From Cryobacterium sp. PH31-AA6 (GTDB taxonomy: Bacteria > Actinomycetota > Actinomycetes > Actinomycetales > Microbacteriaceae): a DNA stretch of 64,000 nt. Under the pieces are notes generated by a model. The model was not told the DNA's origin, did no database searches, and saw nothing but the letters and a program-made list of their open reading frames with translations. Location of the stretch: positions 1 to 64,000 of the forward strand of contig NZ_JASISS010000013.1 in NCBI RefSeq assembly GCF_030063195.1, in the 5' to 3' direction. Shown here piece after piece: positions 1 through 8,364 of this stretch; positions within the stretch are counted from its first letter, which is position 1, and every line of letters begins with the position of its first letter. A program made the position numbers and the translations under genes.

Positions 1-105
1 AAACGCGACGCCATGCGCCTACTCAAACGCTACCTCGCCCGAGAAATCTTCCCCATCCTCAACGCCATCCAACAACGCCACACCCCAACCCAAATCGCCG
101 CTTGA
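1..105 (+). CDS. IS110-family transposase, C-terminal end (partial)
   Basis: The first 34 codons of the window form an open frame ending in TGA at 103-105. The peptide contains RDAMRLLKRYLAREIF, which resembles the conserved C-terminal helix of IS110-type transposases (the ALRxLKRxLAR pattern). Only the tail is inside the window, so the catalytic DEDD and Ser-containing parts cannot be checked. The bases after the stop (around 103-122) resemble the short terminal sequence that follows IS110 transposase genes. No terminal inverted repeat is expected for this family. The identification rests on a short peptide and is moderate. Confidence 0.6.
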   Translation, partial: KRDAMRLLKRYLAREIFPILNAIQQRHTPTQIAA

Positions 106-145
106 CATCAATAGGAGCATCGAGACCAGGCAAACCCACGAGTCC

Positions 146-814
146 CTACAAAACCAGCTCCACCACCGCGCGCTCACCCGTGGGTCGCGCCACAACCTCA
201 AACCCCGCGCCCACGAACAATGACACCGTCCCGTGGTACAAATCCGCAGCCGGCAACTTCGGCCGCTCGGCCGTGTCCACCGGGTACCCCTCGATCACCC
301 GGGCACCCAGCCGCCTGGCCTGCTCGACCGCACCGGTCAACAACTCCGCCGCGATACCGTGCCGACGAAACCCGATCCGCACCACGAAGCAGGTGACCGC
401 CCAGACCGAGGCGTCGTCGGCATCCTGCCGGCTGCCCTCGGTGACAACCTTCGCCCGTAGCAGCCGCGGGTAGTTGGGCCGGGGCTCGACCGCGCACCAG
501 CCGACGGGTTCGCCGTTCTGGTAGGCGATCACGCCCGGTGCGGGATCATTGGTGCGCGCCTGCCCCTGCAGCAGCTTCTCGCACTGGTCGGGCTCCGCGG
601 TCTCCCACTCCTTGCTGGGCAGCTTGAAGAACTGGCACCAGCAGCGGTGTGGGTCGCCGCGGTTGCCGAACACGGTGCGCACGTCGTCCCACGGAACCGT
701 CTCCACGGATGCGATGGTGATCTCAGGGTTCGACACGCCTTCAAAGTACAACCTCGCGGGCCCGTGCGGGGGTTTGGGTACGAAATCCCTGCCCGCCGCC
801 CGCCCGCGGGCCAT
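146..814 (-). CDS. GNAT-family N-acetyltransferase
   Basis: Predicted acetyl-CoA-dependent N-acetyltransferase of unknown substrate. The C-terminal half carries a GNAT core: VTCFVVRIGFRRHGIAAELL is the motif A region (R-x-x-G-x-A pyrophosphate-binding turn), followed by LGARVIEGYPVD and a final SLFVGAGFEVV segment. The N-terminal part (PHRCWCQFF) is cysteine- and tryptophan-rich, as in several actinobacterial GNATs. The start is uncertain. ATG at 814 lies just after the upstream gene's stop, and GTG at 736 is an alternative that would remove 26 residues. It probably shares a transcript with the membrane-protein gene ending at 822. It lies outside the integrated element. Confidence 0.75.
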   Translation of the reverse strand: MARGRAAGRDFVPKPPHGPARLYFEGVSNPEITIASVETVPWDDVRTVFGNRGDPHRCWCQFFKLPSKEWETAEPDQCEKLLQGQARTNDPAPGVIAYQNGEPVGWCAVEPRPNYPRLLRAKVVTEGSRQDADDASVWAVTCFVVRIGFRRHGIAAELLTGAVEQARRLGARVIEGYPVDTAERPKLPAADLYHGTVSLFVGAGFEVVARPTGERAVVELVL

Positions 815-821
815 GGCCGGC

Positions 822-1310
822 TCAGCGCGCGGTGGTCGGCTCCAGATCGGGCTCCACGCCGGCCGCGTCCCGGCCGGTGCTCTCGCTCGTGGTCCCGGCC
901 GTGACGCCCGTCTCGTCGGGAGTGACGGCATCCGCATTGACGGCGTTGAGTTTTTCATCATCAGGCTGATCATCGGAGAGGTCCGCCTTCTCGTCGAGGG
1001 CATCCTGCGCCGGTTCCGCGTCGGTCACTCCAGCAACCACGCCCGCCGGGCGGACAATGACGTGCGCGGCAAGCGCGAGCAGGAGACCGAGCACGCCGGC
1101 GCCGATCAGAACGCTGCCGAGGGTGCCTCCGGACTGCGCCGAGAAGTAGGTGGCGTAATCCAGCGACCCTGAGGTGTAGAACTCGGCCTGCGCGGCGTTC
1201 GACGACGTCAACACCAGGTAGCCCACCGTGGTGACGATGAACCCGCCCAGCCACAGCAGCGCGAGGGGCACGTTGATTTTTGCCAGGAGGCCAGAGTCAT
1301 TGCGAGACAT
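822..1310 (-). CDS. Small two-helix membrane protein, unknown function
   Basis: A 162-residue protein with two predicted membrane helices: about residues 14-35 (PLALLWLGGFIVTTVGYLVL) and 64-88 (SVLIGAGVLGLLLALAAHVIV). They are joined by a short loop and followed by an acidic, low-complexity C-terminal tail rich in D, E, T and A, presumably cytosolic. No catalytic motif is visible. The start ATG at 1310 is preceded on the minus strand by an A/G-rich stretch suitable as a ribosome site. It is the first gene of a minus-strand pair with the GNAT gene. Function is not recognised. Confidence 0.7.
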   Translation of the reverse strand: MSRNDSGLLAKINVPLALLWLGGFIVTTVGYLVLTSSNAAQAEFYTSGSLDYATYFSAQSGGTLGSVLIGAGVLGLLLALAAHVIVRPAGVVAGVTDAEPAQDALDEKADLSDDQPDDEKLNAVNADAVTPDETGVTAGTTSESTGRDAAGVEPDLEPTTAR

Positions 1311-1595
1311 GTTTTCCTTCGTTGGGGGAGCGGCCGATACCAGCCACGGGTCACGCTACGGAAACTGACGATGGATTGACTATGCACGGCCAGTGGGTTG
1401 GCCCGGGTGCCCTCCAAGTGCGGTGATTCCGTGCCCTCGCGCCGCCGGCATTGACCATTTTTCACCGGCGGCCCGAGTCTGACCCGCCTCCGACAGCTAT
1501 TCGGGGCGCCAGCGGTGCACGAGCACCCCGCGAAGGCGGTAAGCTATCGGAGTTGTCTCCTGCTGGTTTTGTTCCTTGAAACCGTGTGGGAGCGG

Positions 1596-1674
<79 letters not shown>

Positions 1675-1675
1675 T

Positions 1676-1709
1676 GTCCCGGAAACTCAAGGGTTTCCGG
1701 GACTTTTTT
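1676..1709 (+). terminator. Rho-independent terminator after tRNA-Pro, supplied by the element
   Basis: An 11-bp perfect stem GTCCCGGAAAC (1676-1686)/GTTTCCGGGAC (1693-1703) with a 6-base loop is followed by six T residues (1704-1709). It starts just beyond the 47-bp repeat, so it belongs to the element and terminates tRNA transcription in the integrated state, insulating xis/int. Confidence 0.9.
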
Positions 1710-1850
1710 GGTTAAGAGATTTGACTACCCCATCACAAACCCATCATTTACTCCTCTCCGGAGCCGCTGAGACGGCCTTCCTATCCGGGGCAGCGACGTC
1801 GTTTTCGGTCCATCCCGATCCTCCGGGATTGCGGTGCGCACCTCCTGGGT

Positions 1851-2114
1851 ATGAGCATCCACGACGAATACCCAACCTCCTCCTCTACCGCCTCCACCGA
1901 CGCCTGGGGCCTGGAACCCCTGATGGACATCAACGAGTTGGCGTCCTACCTGGGCATACCGATCTCCACCGTCTACGACTGGCGCGTGCACGGCAAAGGC
2001 CCAACCGCCTACCGGTTCGGCAAACACCTGAAGTTCGCCATCTCCGACGTGCGGGCCTGGATCGCCGAGCAGCGCGAACCCTCCAGCCCACCCCGGCGCA
2101 CCGATCGGCGGTGA
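1851..2114 (+). CDS. xis: Excisionase-type HTH protein (Xis)
   Basis: An 87-residue DNA-binding protein of the MerR-like excisionase class. It has a disordered N terminus, then a winged helix-turn-helix at about residues 24-72: DINELASYLGIPISTVYDWR, followed by YRFGKHLKFAISDVRAWI. Such proteins bend DNA at att sites and direct the integrase towards excision. It ends seven bases before the integrase start and is read in the same direction, which fits an xis-int operon next to attL. The assignment to excision is by position and family; a purely regulatory role is possible. Confidence 0.85.
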   Translation: MSIHDEYPTSSSTASTDAWGLEPLMDINELASYLGIPISTVYDWRVHGKGPTAYRFGKHLKFAISDVRAWIAEQREPSSPPRRTDRR

Positions 2115-2120
2115 GCTGAG

Positions 2121-3308
2121 ATGTCGCGGCCACGGTTGACGATCAGCACCTTCGGCGACATCACCATCCGGGTGACGCCGTCCGGCCGATTCGAAGCTCG
2201 GACCCGCTACCGGGACTGGGACGGTCAGACACGACAGGTTCAGGCCACCGGCGACACCGCCCGGGCTGCCGAGCGATCGCTGAAGAGCAAGCTCACGACG
2301 AGATACCTGCAGCAGCCCACGAACACGTCACTGACGCCGGACAGCTCGTTCAATGATTTGGCGACGTATTGGCTCGAGGACATCGACATGGAAAATCGAA
2401 TCTCGAGGACGACCAGGAATCTGTATGAGCGCAACATGCGCACGCTCGTGCTCCCGGTGTTCCGCAGTCTCACGCTCCGCGAGATCGGTGTCGCTCGTTG
2501 CGATCACTTTATCAAGCAGCTGGCGAAGCTCTCTCACAGCCGCGCAAAGCAAGGTCGTGTCGTTCTGCGGCTTGCGCTTGAGTTGGCAGTGCGGCATGAG
2601 ATTCTCCCCAGCAATCCGATGGACCACGTGTCCCGCCTGTACCGCGAGCCGCATCTCCCCGATGCGCTCACGGCCCCGGAGGTGAACGTGATCCGCGCGG
2701 CGATCGCCCAGTGGGAGAGCGCCGTCAATCACGTCTCCGGGCCCAAGCCCGACGGCCAGCTCAGTGCGATCATCGAGGTGATGCTCGGCACCTCAGCTCG
2801 GATCGGCGAGGTGCTGGCCATCCGGCGCCGGGACGTCGACATCACAAGCGCGATACCATCCATCCGCCTGGCCGGCACGATCGTCAGCCGGAACGGCGAG
2901 CAGACCTTCCGGCAGGACCATCCCAAGACCGCAAGGTCGCGTCGCGTTGTGGCACTACCCACGTTCACCGCCGACGCGGTTCGCCGAAGGCTCGCCAGAG
3001 TCGGCAGCATGGGTCTGGATGAACTGCTTTTTCAATCCCGGGACGGCACACCGCTGACCACCGCGAACGTGCGTCGACAATTGCGTCACGTGCTCGGGGG
3101 AGCAGGAATCGAGGGTGTGACCCCGCACATGTTCCGCCGCACGGTTGCGACCGCGGTCAACGCCAACGCCAACATCGAACTCGCCGCAGAGTTGCTCGGC
3201 CACACGGATACCAAGATCACGGTGCAGCACTACATTCAACGGAGCGAACTGGTGAACCCGGCGACCGCCGCGCTTCTCGACCGGGCATTCGCAAAAGACG
3301 AAGACTAG
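2121..3308 (+). CDS. int: Tyrosine recombinase / integrase
   Basis: A 395-residue site-specific recombinase of the phage-integrase family. The N-terminal arm-type DNA-binding part and the SAM-like core-binding domain (about 70-165) precede the catalytic domain. Catalytic residues are visible: Arg in LGTSARIGEVLAIR (about 227), the HxxR box in HMFRRTVAT (about 335), the second His in ELLGHTD and the nucleophile Tyr in TVQHYIQ (about 371). Length is normal for tRNA-targeting actinobacterial integrases. It sits just inside attL, directly after xis. It is the presumed enzyme for recombination between the 47-bp repeats. Confidence 0.95.
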   Translation: MSRPRLTISTFGDITIRVTPSGRFEARTRYRDWDGQTRQVQATGDTARAAERSLKSKLTTRYLQQPTNTSLTPDSSFNDLATYWLEDIDMENRISRTTRNLYERNMRTLVLPVFRSLTLREIGVARCDHFIKQLAKLSHSRAKQGRVVLRLALELAVRHEILPSNPMDHVSRLYREPHLPDALTAPEVNVIRAAIAQWESAVNHVSGPKPDGQLSAIIEVMLGTSARIGEVLAIRRRDVDITSAIPSIRLAGTIVSRNGEQTFRQDHPKTARSRRVVALPTFTADAVRRRLARVGSMGLDELLFQSRDGTPLTTANVRRQLRHVLGGAGIEGVTPHMFRRTVATAVNANANIELAAELLGHTDTKITVQHYIQRSELVNPATAALLDRAFAKDED

Positions 3309-3495
3309 ACACGGTGCCGTCACGGTGGGTGGTGGGTCGTGAGCCTCACGGTCGAGCGAGGGGTCAGGCGGGTGCTGTTGCGAATTCGGATTGCTTTGTG
3401 TCGCTGACCCCGGCACGAAGTTGAACCTATCTACGTCAGAGCGTTCAGGCTAACGTCCGGGATACAGATTAACTTCGGAAAACCAAAGGACGCCG

Positions 3496-3861
3496 ATGTC
3501 CAATCAGCTTGGTGACAGTGACTCAGAGTTCAATGAACAACCCTTGCTTCTCAAGGAACTGATCGCGAAAGTACAGACCGACCTCATCCAGTCCCAACGC
3601 GAGCGGGAGGAACGAGGCGACCAAGCCATTTTTGAAGTGGCTGACCTTACGCTCGAAGTTCATTTCGTACTCCAGCGCAGCGGCGAAACAAGCGGCGGAA
3701 TGGATCTGAAAATACTTACGGTGGGGGGGAAGAGCCAATATCAGCGCCAACAGGTTCATAAGGTGACGCTTCGCCTAGTCGGCGTGCCATTTGGCGCATC
3801 AGAAGGCCTTTCGGCATTTTCCGATGATTCCTTGCCCACGTTCCGACCAAGCGAGCATTGA
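3496..3861 (+). CDS. trypco2-domain protein (trypsin-co-occurring domain 2)
   Basis: A 121-residue protein. Residues about 16-95 follow the pattern of the trypco2 domain: an N-terminal helix (LLKELIAKVQTDLIQSQRE), then strands FEVADLTLEVHFVLQR, and GGMDLKILTVGG ending in HKVTLRLVG. This domain is typically fused or linked to trypsin-like proteases and effector modules in actinobacterial conflict systems. It is read towards, and is translationally close to, the next gene (HExxH protein). No protease is encoded nearby, so its partner here may be that neighbour. Base composition is less GC-rich than the transfer genes, which fits cargo acquired separately. Confidence 0.7.
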   Translation: MSNQLGDSDSEFNEQPLLLKELIAKVQTDLIQSQREREERGDQAIFEVADLTLEVHFVLQRSGETSGGMDLKILTVGGKSQYQRQQVHKVTLRLVGVPFGASEGLSAFSDDSLPTFRPSEH

Positions 3862-3862
3862 C

Positions 3863-5368
3863 GTGGCTGACGCTCGACTCCCGTCGGAGCCCAATACGTC
3901 AGTGTTGAACATTGACGATGCAGACATGACTACGCTCGCCGCCGCAGCGATCACCTCGGGTCGCATGGAAGTGGTGTCGTTAACGGCTACGTACGGGTTC
4001 ACTCTCCAAGAACTGCAAGCGGCGACGTTTGGAAGTCGACCTGTAAAAACTTGGCTACATGAACACGTCCACGCCTACCAAGGGATGACGACGTCATACG
4101 GCTATTACACGACGATGCTGCGCTTGTACCAAAACACGCGTGTGGTCAGGATAATTCGGGAGATTGGATCAGCGTCCGCGCGACTCGAGCCCCCGTTGCT
4201 TGACCAAATACGCCGGCTCAAAGGACCGGCTCGGGGGCGCGCCCAGGAGAACGCACAGGCGTGGTACACCGTAGAGCTCCTGCTGATGTACCTAGAGGGC
4301 GACCTCGACCGCTATTCGCGGCTGGTCACTTCATCATCTGACGGGCGCTCATTCGCCGCTCTGTTCGCCGAAGTCGAGGAAAACATGATCGCCTATTTTA
4401 AGGCGGATCTGCACAACATCTGCCCCGCCACGACGAGTCCGTTGCTTCGCGAAGATCGGATGCTAGACGAGCAGATTCTTTCCTGGAAGTTTTGGGTAGA
4501 TGACGGGGGCGGAGACGTTCGAAGCGTCCTGGAAAGCGGCGCTCTGGCGACGGAGTGGTGGCGGGCATGGCCGAGCACTTTCGAGGAACTCAAATCCTCC
4601 ATGCCGAGCATCAATCTGTACTCGAGGTGGATTCATCATGCACTGAAAGTGCTTGATGCACCGGACCCTCGATCTCTTCTTCTCACGTACTCCGCGTTGG
4701 TTGACTTGGCGCTAAACCCTCCTATTTTGCCCCACCACGCCGACTTGAGGGCGCCCGGAATGCTCTCGGGTGATATGAACCCTTTCTGGCGGCTTATCAC
4801 CAGCATGCAAATGGTGAGCAGTGCAGGCGTCCCAATCATTAGAGACCTTGAACGTGACTACATTCGTTTCAATCAGTCACTTTGCGATTTGCTTGGCTGG
4901 CCAACTCCGATGACCATCGCGGCCGCGTCCAGTGAACGCCTCCCGCATGCACTTCACATGCCTGACCCGATGACAGCAAACTACAGCCTGGCTTCTTTCT
5001 TGCGGGGCCAGGACCCGGTGGTTTTCCTCGATATGGATGTGTGGTGGGATAGCTCCGAACCGGCGAAGGCGTTTTGCGGCAAGTTCACCCATCCGGTAGT
5101 GCAACTCGCTGGCGACGGCGCATTCTTTTCCTCTACACCGCAGGATTCCATCACCTACGTTGAGCAATTCCTTCTGCACCGATACTTCAACCAGATCATG
5201 GCGTCGAGAACGCGGCCCCTGCCGCCCATCGAACTGCCCTTCAACGCGATCCAAGGCGAAGTCGATATATACACATCAAAGATGGAACAGACGATCCGTC
5301 GTCGTACGGGCCTCATGCATCCGCAGGTTCGGTTAGCGGCGGGCGCTGTACGAGCGCATATGGAGTAG
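3863..5368 (+). CDS. Large protein with HExxH motif, unknown function
   Basis: A protein of about 501 residues. It contains LHEHVHAYQG, a match to the HExxH zinc-metalloprotease signature, within a helical segment in its N-terminal third; a downstream glutamate in YTVELLLMYLEGD could complete the site. The rest is mixed helix/strand without a recognised domain, membrane helix or signal peptide. The start is uncertain: GTG at 3863 directly after the trypco2 stop is chosen, while ATG at 3824 would overlap the upstream gene. It forms a two-gene cassette with the trypco2 gene, between int and the oppositely oriented transfer operon. Peptidase activity is inferred from the motif only. Confidence 0.6.
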   Translation: MADARLPSEPNTSVLNIDDADMTTLAAAAITSGRMEVVSLTATYGFTLQELQAATFGSRPVKTWLHEHVHAYQGMTTSYGYYTTMLRLYQNTRVVRIIREIGSASARLEPPLLDQIRRLKGPARGRAQENAQAWYTVELLLMYLEGDLDRYSRLVTSSSDGRSFAALFAEVEENMIAYFKADLHNICPATTSPLLREDRMLDEQILSWKFWVDDGGGDVRSVLESGALATEWWRAWPSTFEELKSSMPSINLYSRWIHHALKVLDAPDPRSLLLTYSALVDLALNPPILPHHADLRAPGMLSGDMNPFWRLITSMQMVSSAGVPIIRDLERDYIRFNQSLCDLLGWPTPMTIAAASSERLPHALHMPDPMTANYSLASFLRGQDPVVFLDMDVWWDSSEPAKAFCGKFTHPVVQLAGDGAFFSSTPQDSITYVEQFLLHRYFNQIMASRTRPLPPIELPFNAIQGEVDIYTSKMEQTIRRRTGLMHPQVRLAAGAVRAHME

Positions 5369-5391
5369 CAAACCGGTGCGTCTCGTTGAAA

Positions 5392-5961
5392 TCAAGGAGA
5401 TTCGGCGCGTGCATAGAACGCCGCCTCGGCCGCGCGCCGCCTGGCGACGTCATCGACGACGAACTGCACGAAGTCCTCATCGCGATCGCTGATCACGATG
5501 TCGTCGACAGCATCCGCCGGCGGCTCTCCTGGCCACGAAATTTGACGCGTCGGACGGTCGCGATCGAGGCGCGTGCCCGATGTCGCAACCCAGTCGTGGA
5601 GGCGCTGGCGGGCATCCGCAAAGTCTCGGTGCCATCCGAATGGGGCCGAGCCGTGCTGGTCGGGGTCGTAGGCGCAGAGCCAGTGTAGGTGGAGTGCGGA
5701 GAGTTCCCAGACGAGTTCGGGGTGGCGATGCCAGAAGGGTGGCACGACGGATGCGGGGAGCCCGTAGGTCCGTCGTAACCAGTTCACCCAACGGTTGAGT
5801 TCGATCCACTCCGTTTCGGCGTCGTCTGCGCTGAGGAGATTCCAGTTGATGGGATGCGGCGGCTCTGCCGAGAGTGGCCCGTCGAGTTCGTCTTCGCCCA
5901 ATGAGGCTCCCTGGTCGCTGGACGCCCAGTCGACCAGGGACGCTGTCATCGTTGGCCTCAC
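5392..5961 (-). CDS. Conserved hypothetical protein of the transfer module (DUF4913-like)
   Basis: A 189-residue soluble protein with a conserved aromatic core: VNWLRRTYGLPASVVPPFWH, then HPELVWELSALHLHWLCAY, then GWHRDFADARQRLHDWV. This W-H-P-E-x-x-W pattern recalls DUF4913-type proteins found in actinobacterial conjugative elements, but the relation is only suggested. Its GTG start at 5961 overlaps the stop of the SSB gene (GTGA), so the two are translationally coupled. It is the last gene of the long minus-strand transfer operon. Function unknown. Confidence 0.65.
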   Translation of the reverse strand: MRPTMTASLVDWASSDQGASLGEDELDGPLSAEPPHPINWNLLSADDAETEWIELNRWVNWLRRTYGLPASVVPPFWHRHPELVWELSALHLHWLCAYDPDQHGSAPFGWHRDFADARQRLHDWVATSGTRLDRDRPTRQISWPGEPPADAVDDIVISDRDEDFVQFVVDDVARRRAAEAAFYARAESP

Positions 5962-6416
5962 ATTCCGAGCGCGGCGGAGCCGGCACGGGCGTGCTCCGCC
6001 TCGAGCAAAACTGCCTTCTGGGTGGCTAGAGCATCCCGTTCGGTGCCTGCAGCTGAGCGGCGGGTGCGGTCGACGTCGTAGTTGGTGCGTGCGAGGTCGT
6101 GGCCGATCTTCTTCGCGACGAATTCCTCTCGATTGATGACCTCACCGTCGCGCTCAAACTGAAAGTTGCGCGCATAGCCTTCGGCGACGAAACTGTCGCC
6201 CTTTGCAAACCTTGTCAGTGCCCGGTCGGCGGTGGCGCGATAGGCGACGAGGTCGTGGAAACTTGGCTCGAGAACGGTGAAGCTGCCGCTGTCTTCGCGA
6301 CGGAAGTGCGGCTGGCCGACGCGCACGTAGAAGCGGGTTTCACCGTTCTCGGTCACCGATTGCTGCGGGTCCGAGGCAATGAAACCGGATAGCGATTGCT
6401 GGGTGTGAAGTGTCAT
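5958..6416 (-). CDS. ssb: Single-stranded DNA-binding protein
   Basis: A 152-residue SSB-like protein with an OB-fold: SLSGFIASDPQQSVTENGET, RFYVRVGQ, FHDLVAYRATADRALTRFAKGDSFVAEGYARNF and later FVAKKIGHDLARTNYDVDR. The acidic DDDIPF-type tail of bacterial SSBs is absent, as in many element-borne versions. The start is ATG at 6416, nine bases after an AGGAGG site; an in-frame TTG abutting that site is rejected. It probably coats transferred single strands and complements the ArdC and DprA-like proteins of this module. Confidence 0.88.
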   Translation of the reverse strand: MTLHTQQSLSGFIASDPQQSVTENGETRFYVRVGQPHFRREDSGSFTVLEPSFHDLVAYRATADRALTRFAKGDSFVAEGYARNFQFERDGEVINREEFVAKKIGHDLARTNYDVDRTRRSAAGTERDALATQKAVLLEAEHARAGSAALGM

Positions 6417-6525
6417 GGGACTCAACCTCCTGTGATCTGGGCGGACCGTCGTGATCCGCGTTCACTACGAGGTGCGCCGCGCGCCCCCCCAGACGCGACA
6501 TAGCGGCCTGGTCGGGACCCAAGCC

Positions 6526-8337
6526 TCATTCCGCTGGGCTGACCGGGTGCTCCTCGGGCTCGTCACGAGTGGGTGCGCGCATTAATGCTTCGATGTCCGC
6601 CCGGTATTCCCGCAGCTCCTTGGCATCGGGACGTGAGGTCCACATTCTCAGGCTCGCGACAACGGGCGGGGCCGCGCGCAGCATGATCAGGCCCGTGCCG
6701 AACGGGAGGGTGCGGATCGTGTCCGGCGGCATGATCGCGACGCGACGGATCGAGCGCTGCGCTGAGCGTGAACCCCGATCGCCGATTGTTGTCGAGTCGG
6801 TCGACTCGTCGCGGTCTCCGATTAGCGTCGAGAGGTCCTGTAGGTCGCGGGAATTGGATGCTCCGCCGAGCACGATCTTGACGATCGAGGAGTCCCAGAT
6901 GGTGCCGGCTGCGTTGTCGCTCCACTTCGTGCGTGCCTGAGCGAGTGATTGCAGCACGGGCATGGTTGTGATGCCGGTGCCGCCGCCCTCGGCCATGAGA
7001 GTGGGGAGGGAGGGGAGTGGCGCGAGGTTGCCGATCTCGTCGAGAGCGAGCAGCAGCGGCGGGTCGAGCCTGGCGCCCGCGCTTCGTGCGGCGATGCGGC
7101 GGGCGGTCTCGACGAGGTCCTCGACGAGCGCCGATACGAGTGCGGCGGAGTTGTTCGAGCCGGCGCCGGTTGCCAGGAGGTACAGGGTGCCGTTGCTCCG
7201 CAAGAATCCTTCCGGGTCGAACGCTTCGCCCTCGCTCGGTGAGACGGCATCCAGCACGCGGGGGTCAGCCAGTGCGCCCAGCGAGAGGGAGACCCCTTGC
7301 CAGATGGAGTCGCGGGTCCGGGGGTCGGCCTCGAGCATGGCTTGCAGGGAGTCGCCCCAGCCGGTGGCCGCGGCTGGGGTGCTCAGCAGGATGGAAACCG
7401 CGTCGTGCGCGGCGGCAGGATCAAGGGTCCAGCGAAACAGCTCGGCGGGTGTGCAGCGGTCAAGCGCTGCAGCGTGCAGTAGCGACTGCAAGGCCGTGCG
7501 TGTCTTGGCCTCCCAGAACCCGCCGCCGTCAACGCCGCCTGCGGCCAGTCCGGTTCCGGCTGCCAGCCCCGCCGCGCGGATCATCGCCGTGAGTGGGTCC
7601 TCGCAGCCGCGGATCGGCGACCAGCGGAGTCCCACCGGAATGCCCGGTGCAAGCTGCTGGGGGTCGAATACCGCCACGGGCCCCAGTCGTTGCCGGGCAC
7701 GCAGCGTGGTGGTGAGGTTATCGGGGCGGGTTGAGGTGGTCACGACGGGGCCGGGGGCGTCAAGGATGGCGTTAATGACAATGTGCGCCCCCTTTCCCGA
7801 GCGCGGTGGGCCGATGACCAGGATCGAGTCTTCGACGCTCGCCCAGACCGTGGTGTTGTGGGATCGGCCGATTTGGTAACCGACATCGCCGGGGGTGGCG
7901 CTGGTGAGAGAGGGCCTCAGGTGAGCCGCGCGCTTCAGGAGTGCCTGGTGCGATGCGGCTCGGGTTACTTCGGCACGGGTGGCGATGCCGGGGATACGGT
8001 GCGGGTCGACTTTTGCTGCGCGGCCCGTGCCCCTGAACATCCGCCACAGCCAGATGGCCGCAGCCACGGCGACACTGAGCAGCAGGATCGTCGTGAGCCA
8101 GTACGCAACCGGGTTCAGGCCCGGTGCTTGCAGGGCCGCCGAGGGGGTGTCTGGGTTGAGGAGCACGGCGAGTCCGGCTTCGGGTCCGCCGGCTGGTTGT
8201 TCCTGTCTCGTCGCCCAGGCCGCGATAGCACCCGCGGCTCGGAGCAGGAGGGCAAACGCGGACACACCGATCAGGATGCCGATGCCGAGGTTGGCCAGCT
8301 CGTCGCCGAGCGTGGCCTGCGGTCGTGGTGTGCTCAT
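6526..8337 (-). CDS. TraG/VirD4-type conjugative coupling protein
   Basis: A 603-residue type IV coupling ATPase that would link the relaxase-DNA complex to the secretion channel at the inner membrane. Two N-terminal membrane helices (about residues 13-37 and 73-95) are followed by the P-loop VIGPPRSGKGAHIVI (about 175), Walker B LLLALDEIGNLAPL (about 430) and a downstream TMPVLQSLAQARTKW segment typical of TraG/TraM-like ATPases. Length is normal for actinobacterial members. It lies between ssb and a dprA-like gene on the same strand. Confidence 0.92.
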   Translation of the reverse strand: MSTPRPQATLGDELANLGIGILIGVSAFALLLRAAGAIAAWATRQEQPAGGPEAGLAVLLNPDTPSAALQAPGLNPVAYWLTTILLLSVAVAAAIWLWRMFRGTGRAAKVDPHRIPGIATRAEVTRAASHQALLKRAAHLRPSLTSATPGDVGYQIGRSHNTTVWASVEDSILVIGPPRSGKGAHIVINAILDAPGPVVTTSTRPDNLTTTLRARQRLGPVAVFDPQQLAPGIPVGLRWSPIRGCEDPLTAMIRAAGLAAGTGLAAGGVDGGGFWEAKTRTALQSLLHAAALDRCTPAELFRWTLDPAAAHDAVSILLSTPAAATGWGDSLQAMLEADPRTRDSIWQGVSLSLGALADPRVLDAVSPSEGEAFDPEGFLRSNGTLYLLATGAGSNNSAALVSALVEDLVETARRIAARSAGARLDPPLLLALDEIGNLAPLPSLPTLMAEGGGTGITTMPVLQSLAQARTKWSDNAAGTIWDSSIVKIVLGGASNSRDLQDLSTLIGDRDESTDSTTIGDRGSRSAQRSIRRVAIMPPDTIRTLPFGTGLIMLRAAPPVVASLRMWTSRPDAKELREYRADIEALMRAPTRDEPEEHPVSPAE

Positions 8338-8364
8338 CGAGACTGTCCGTTCGGTGGAGATCGG

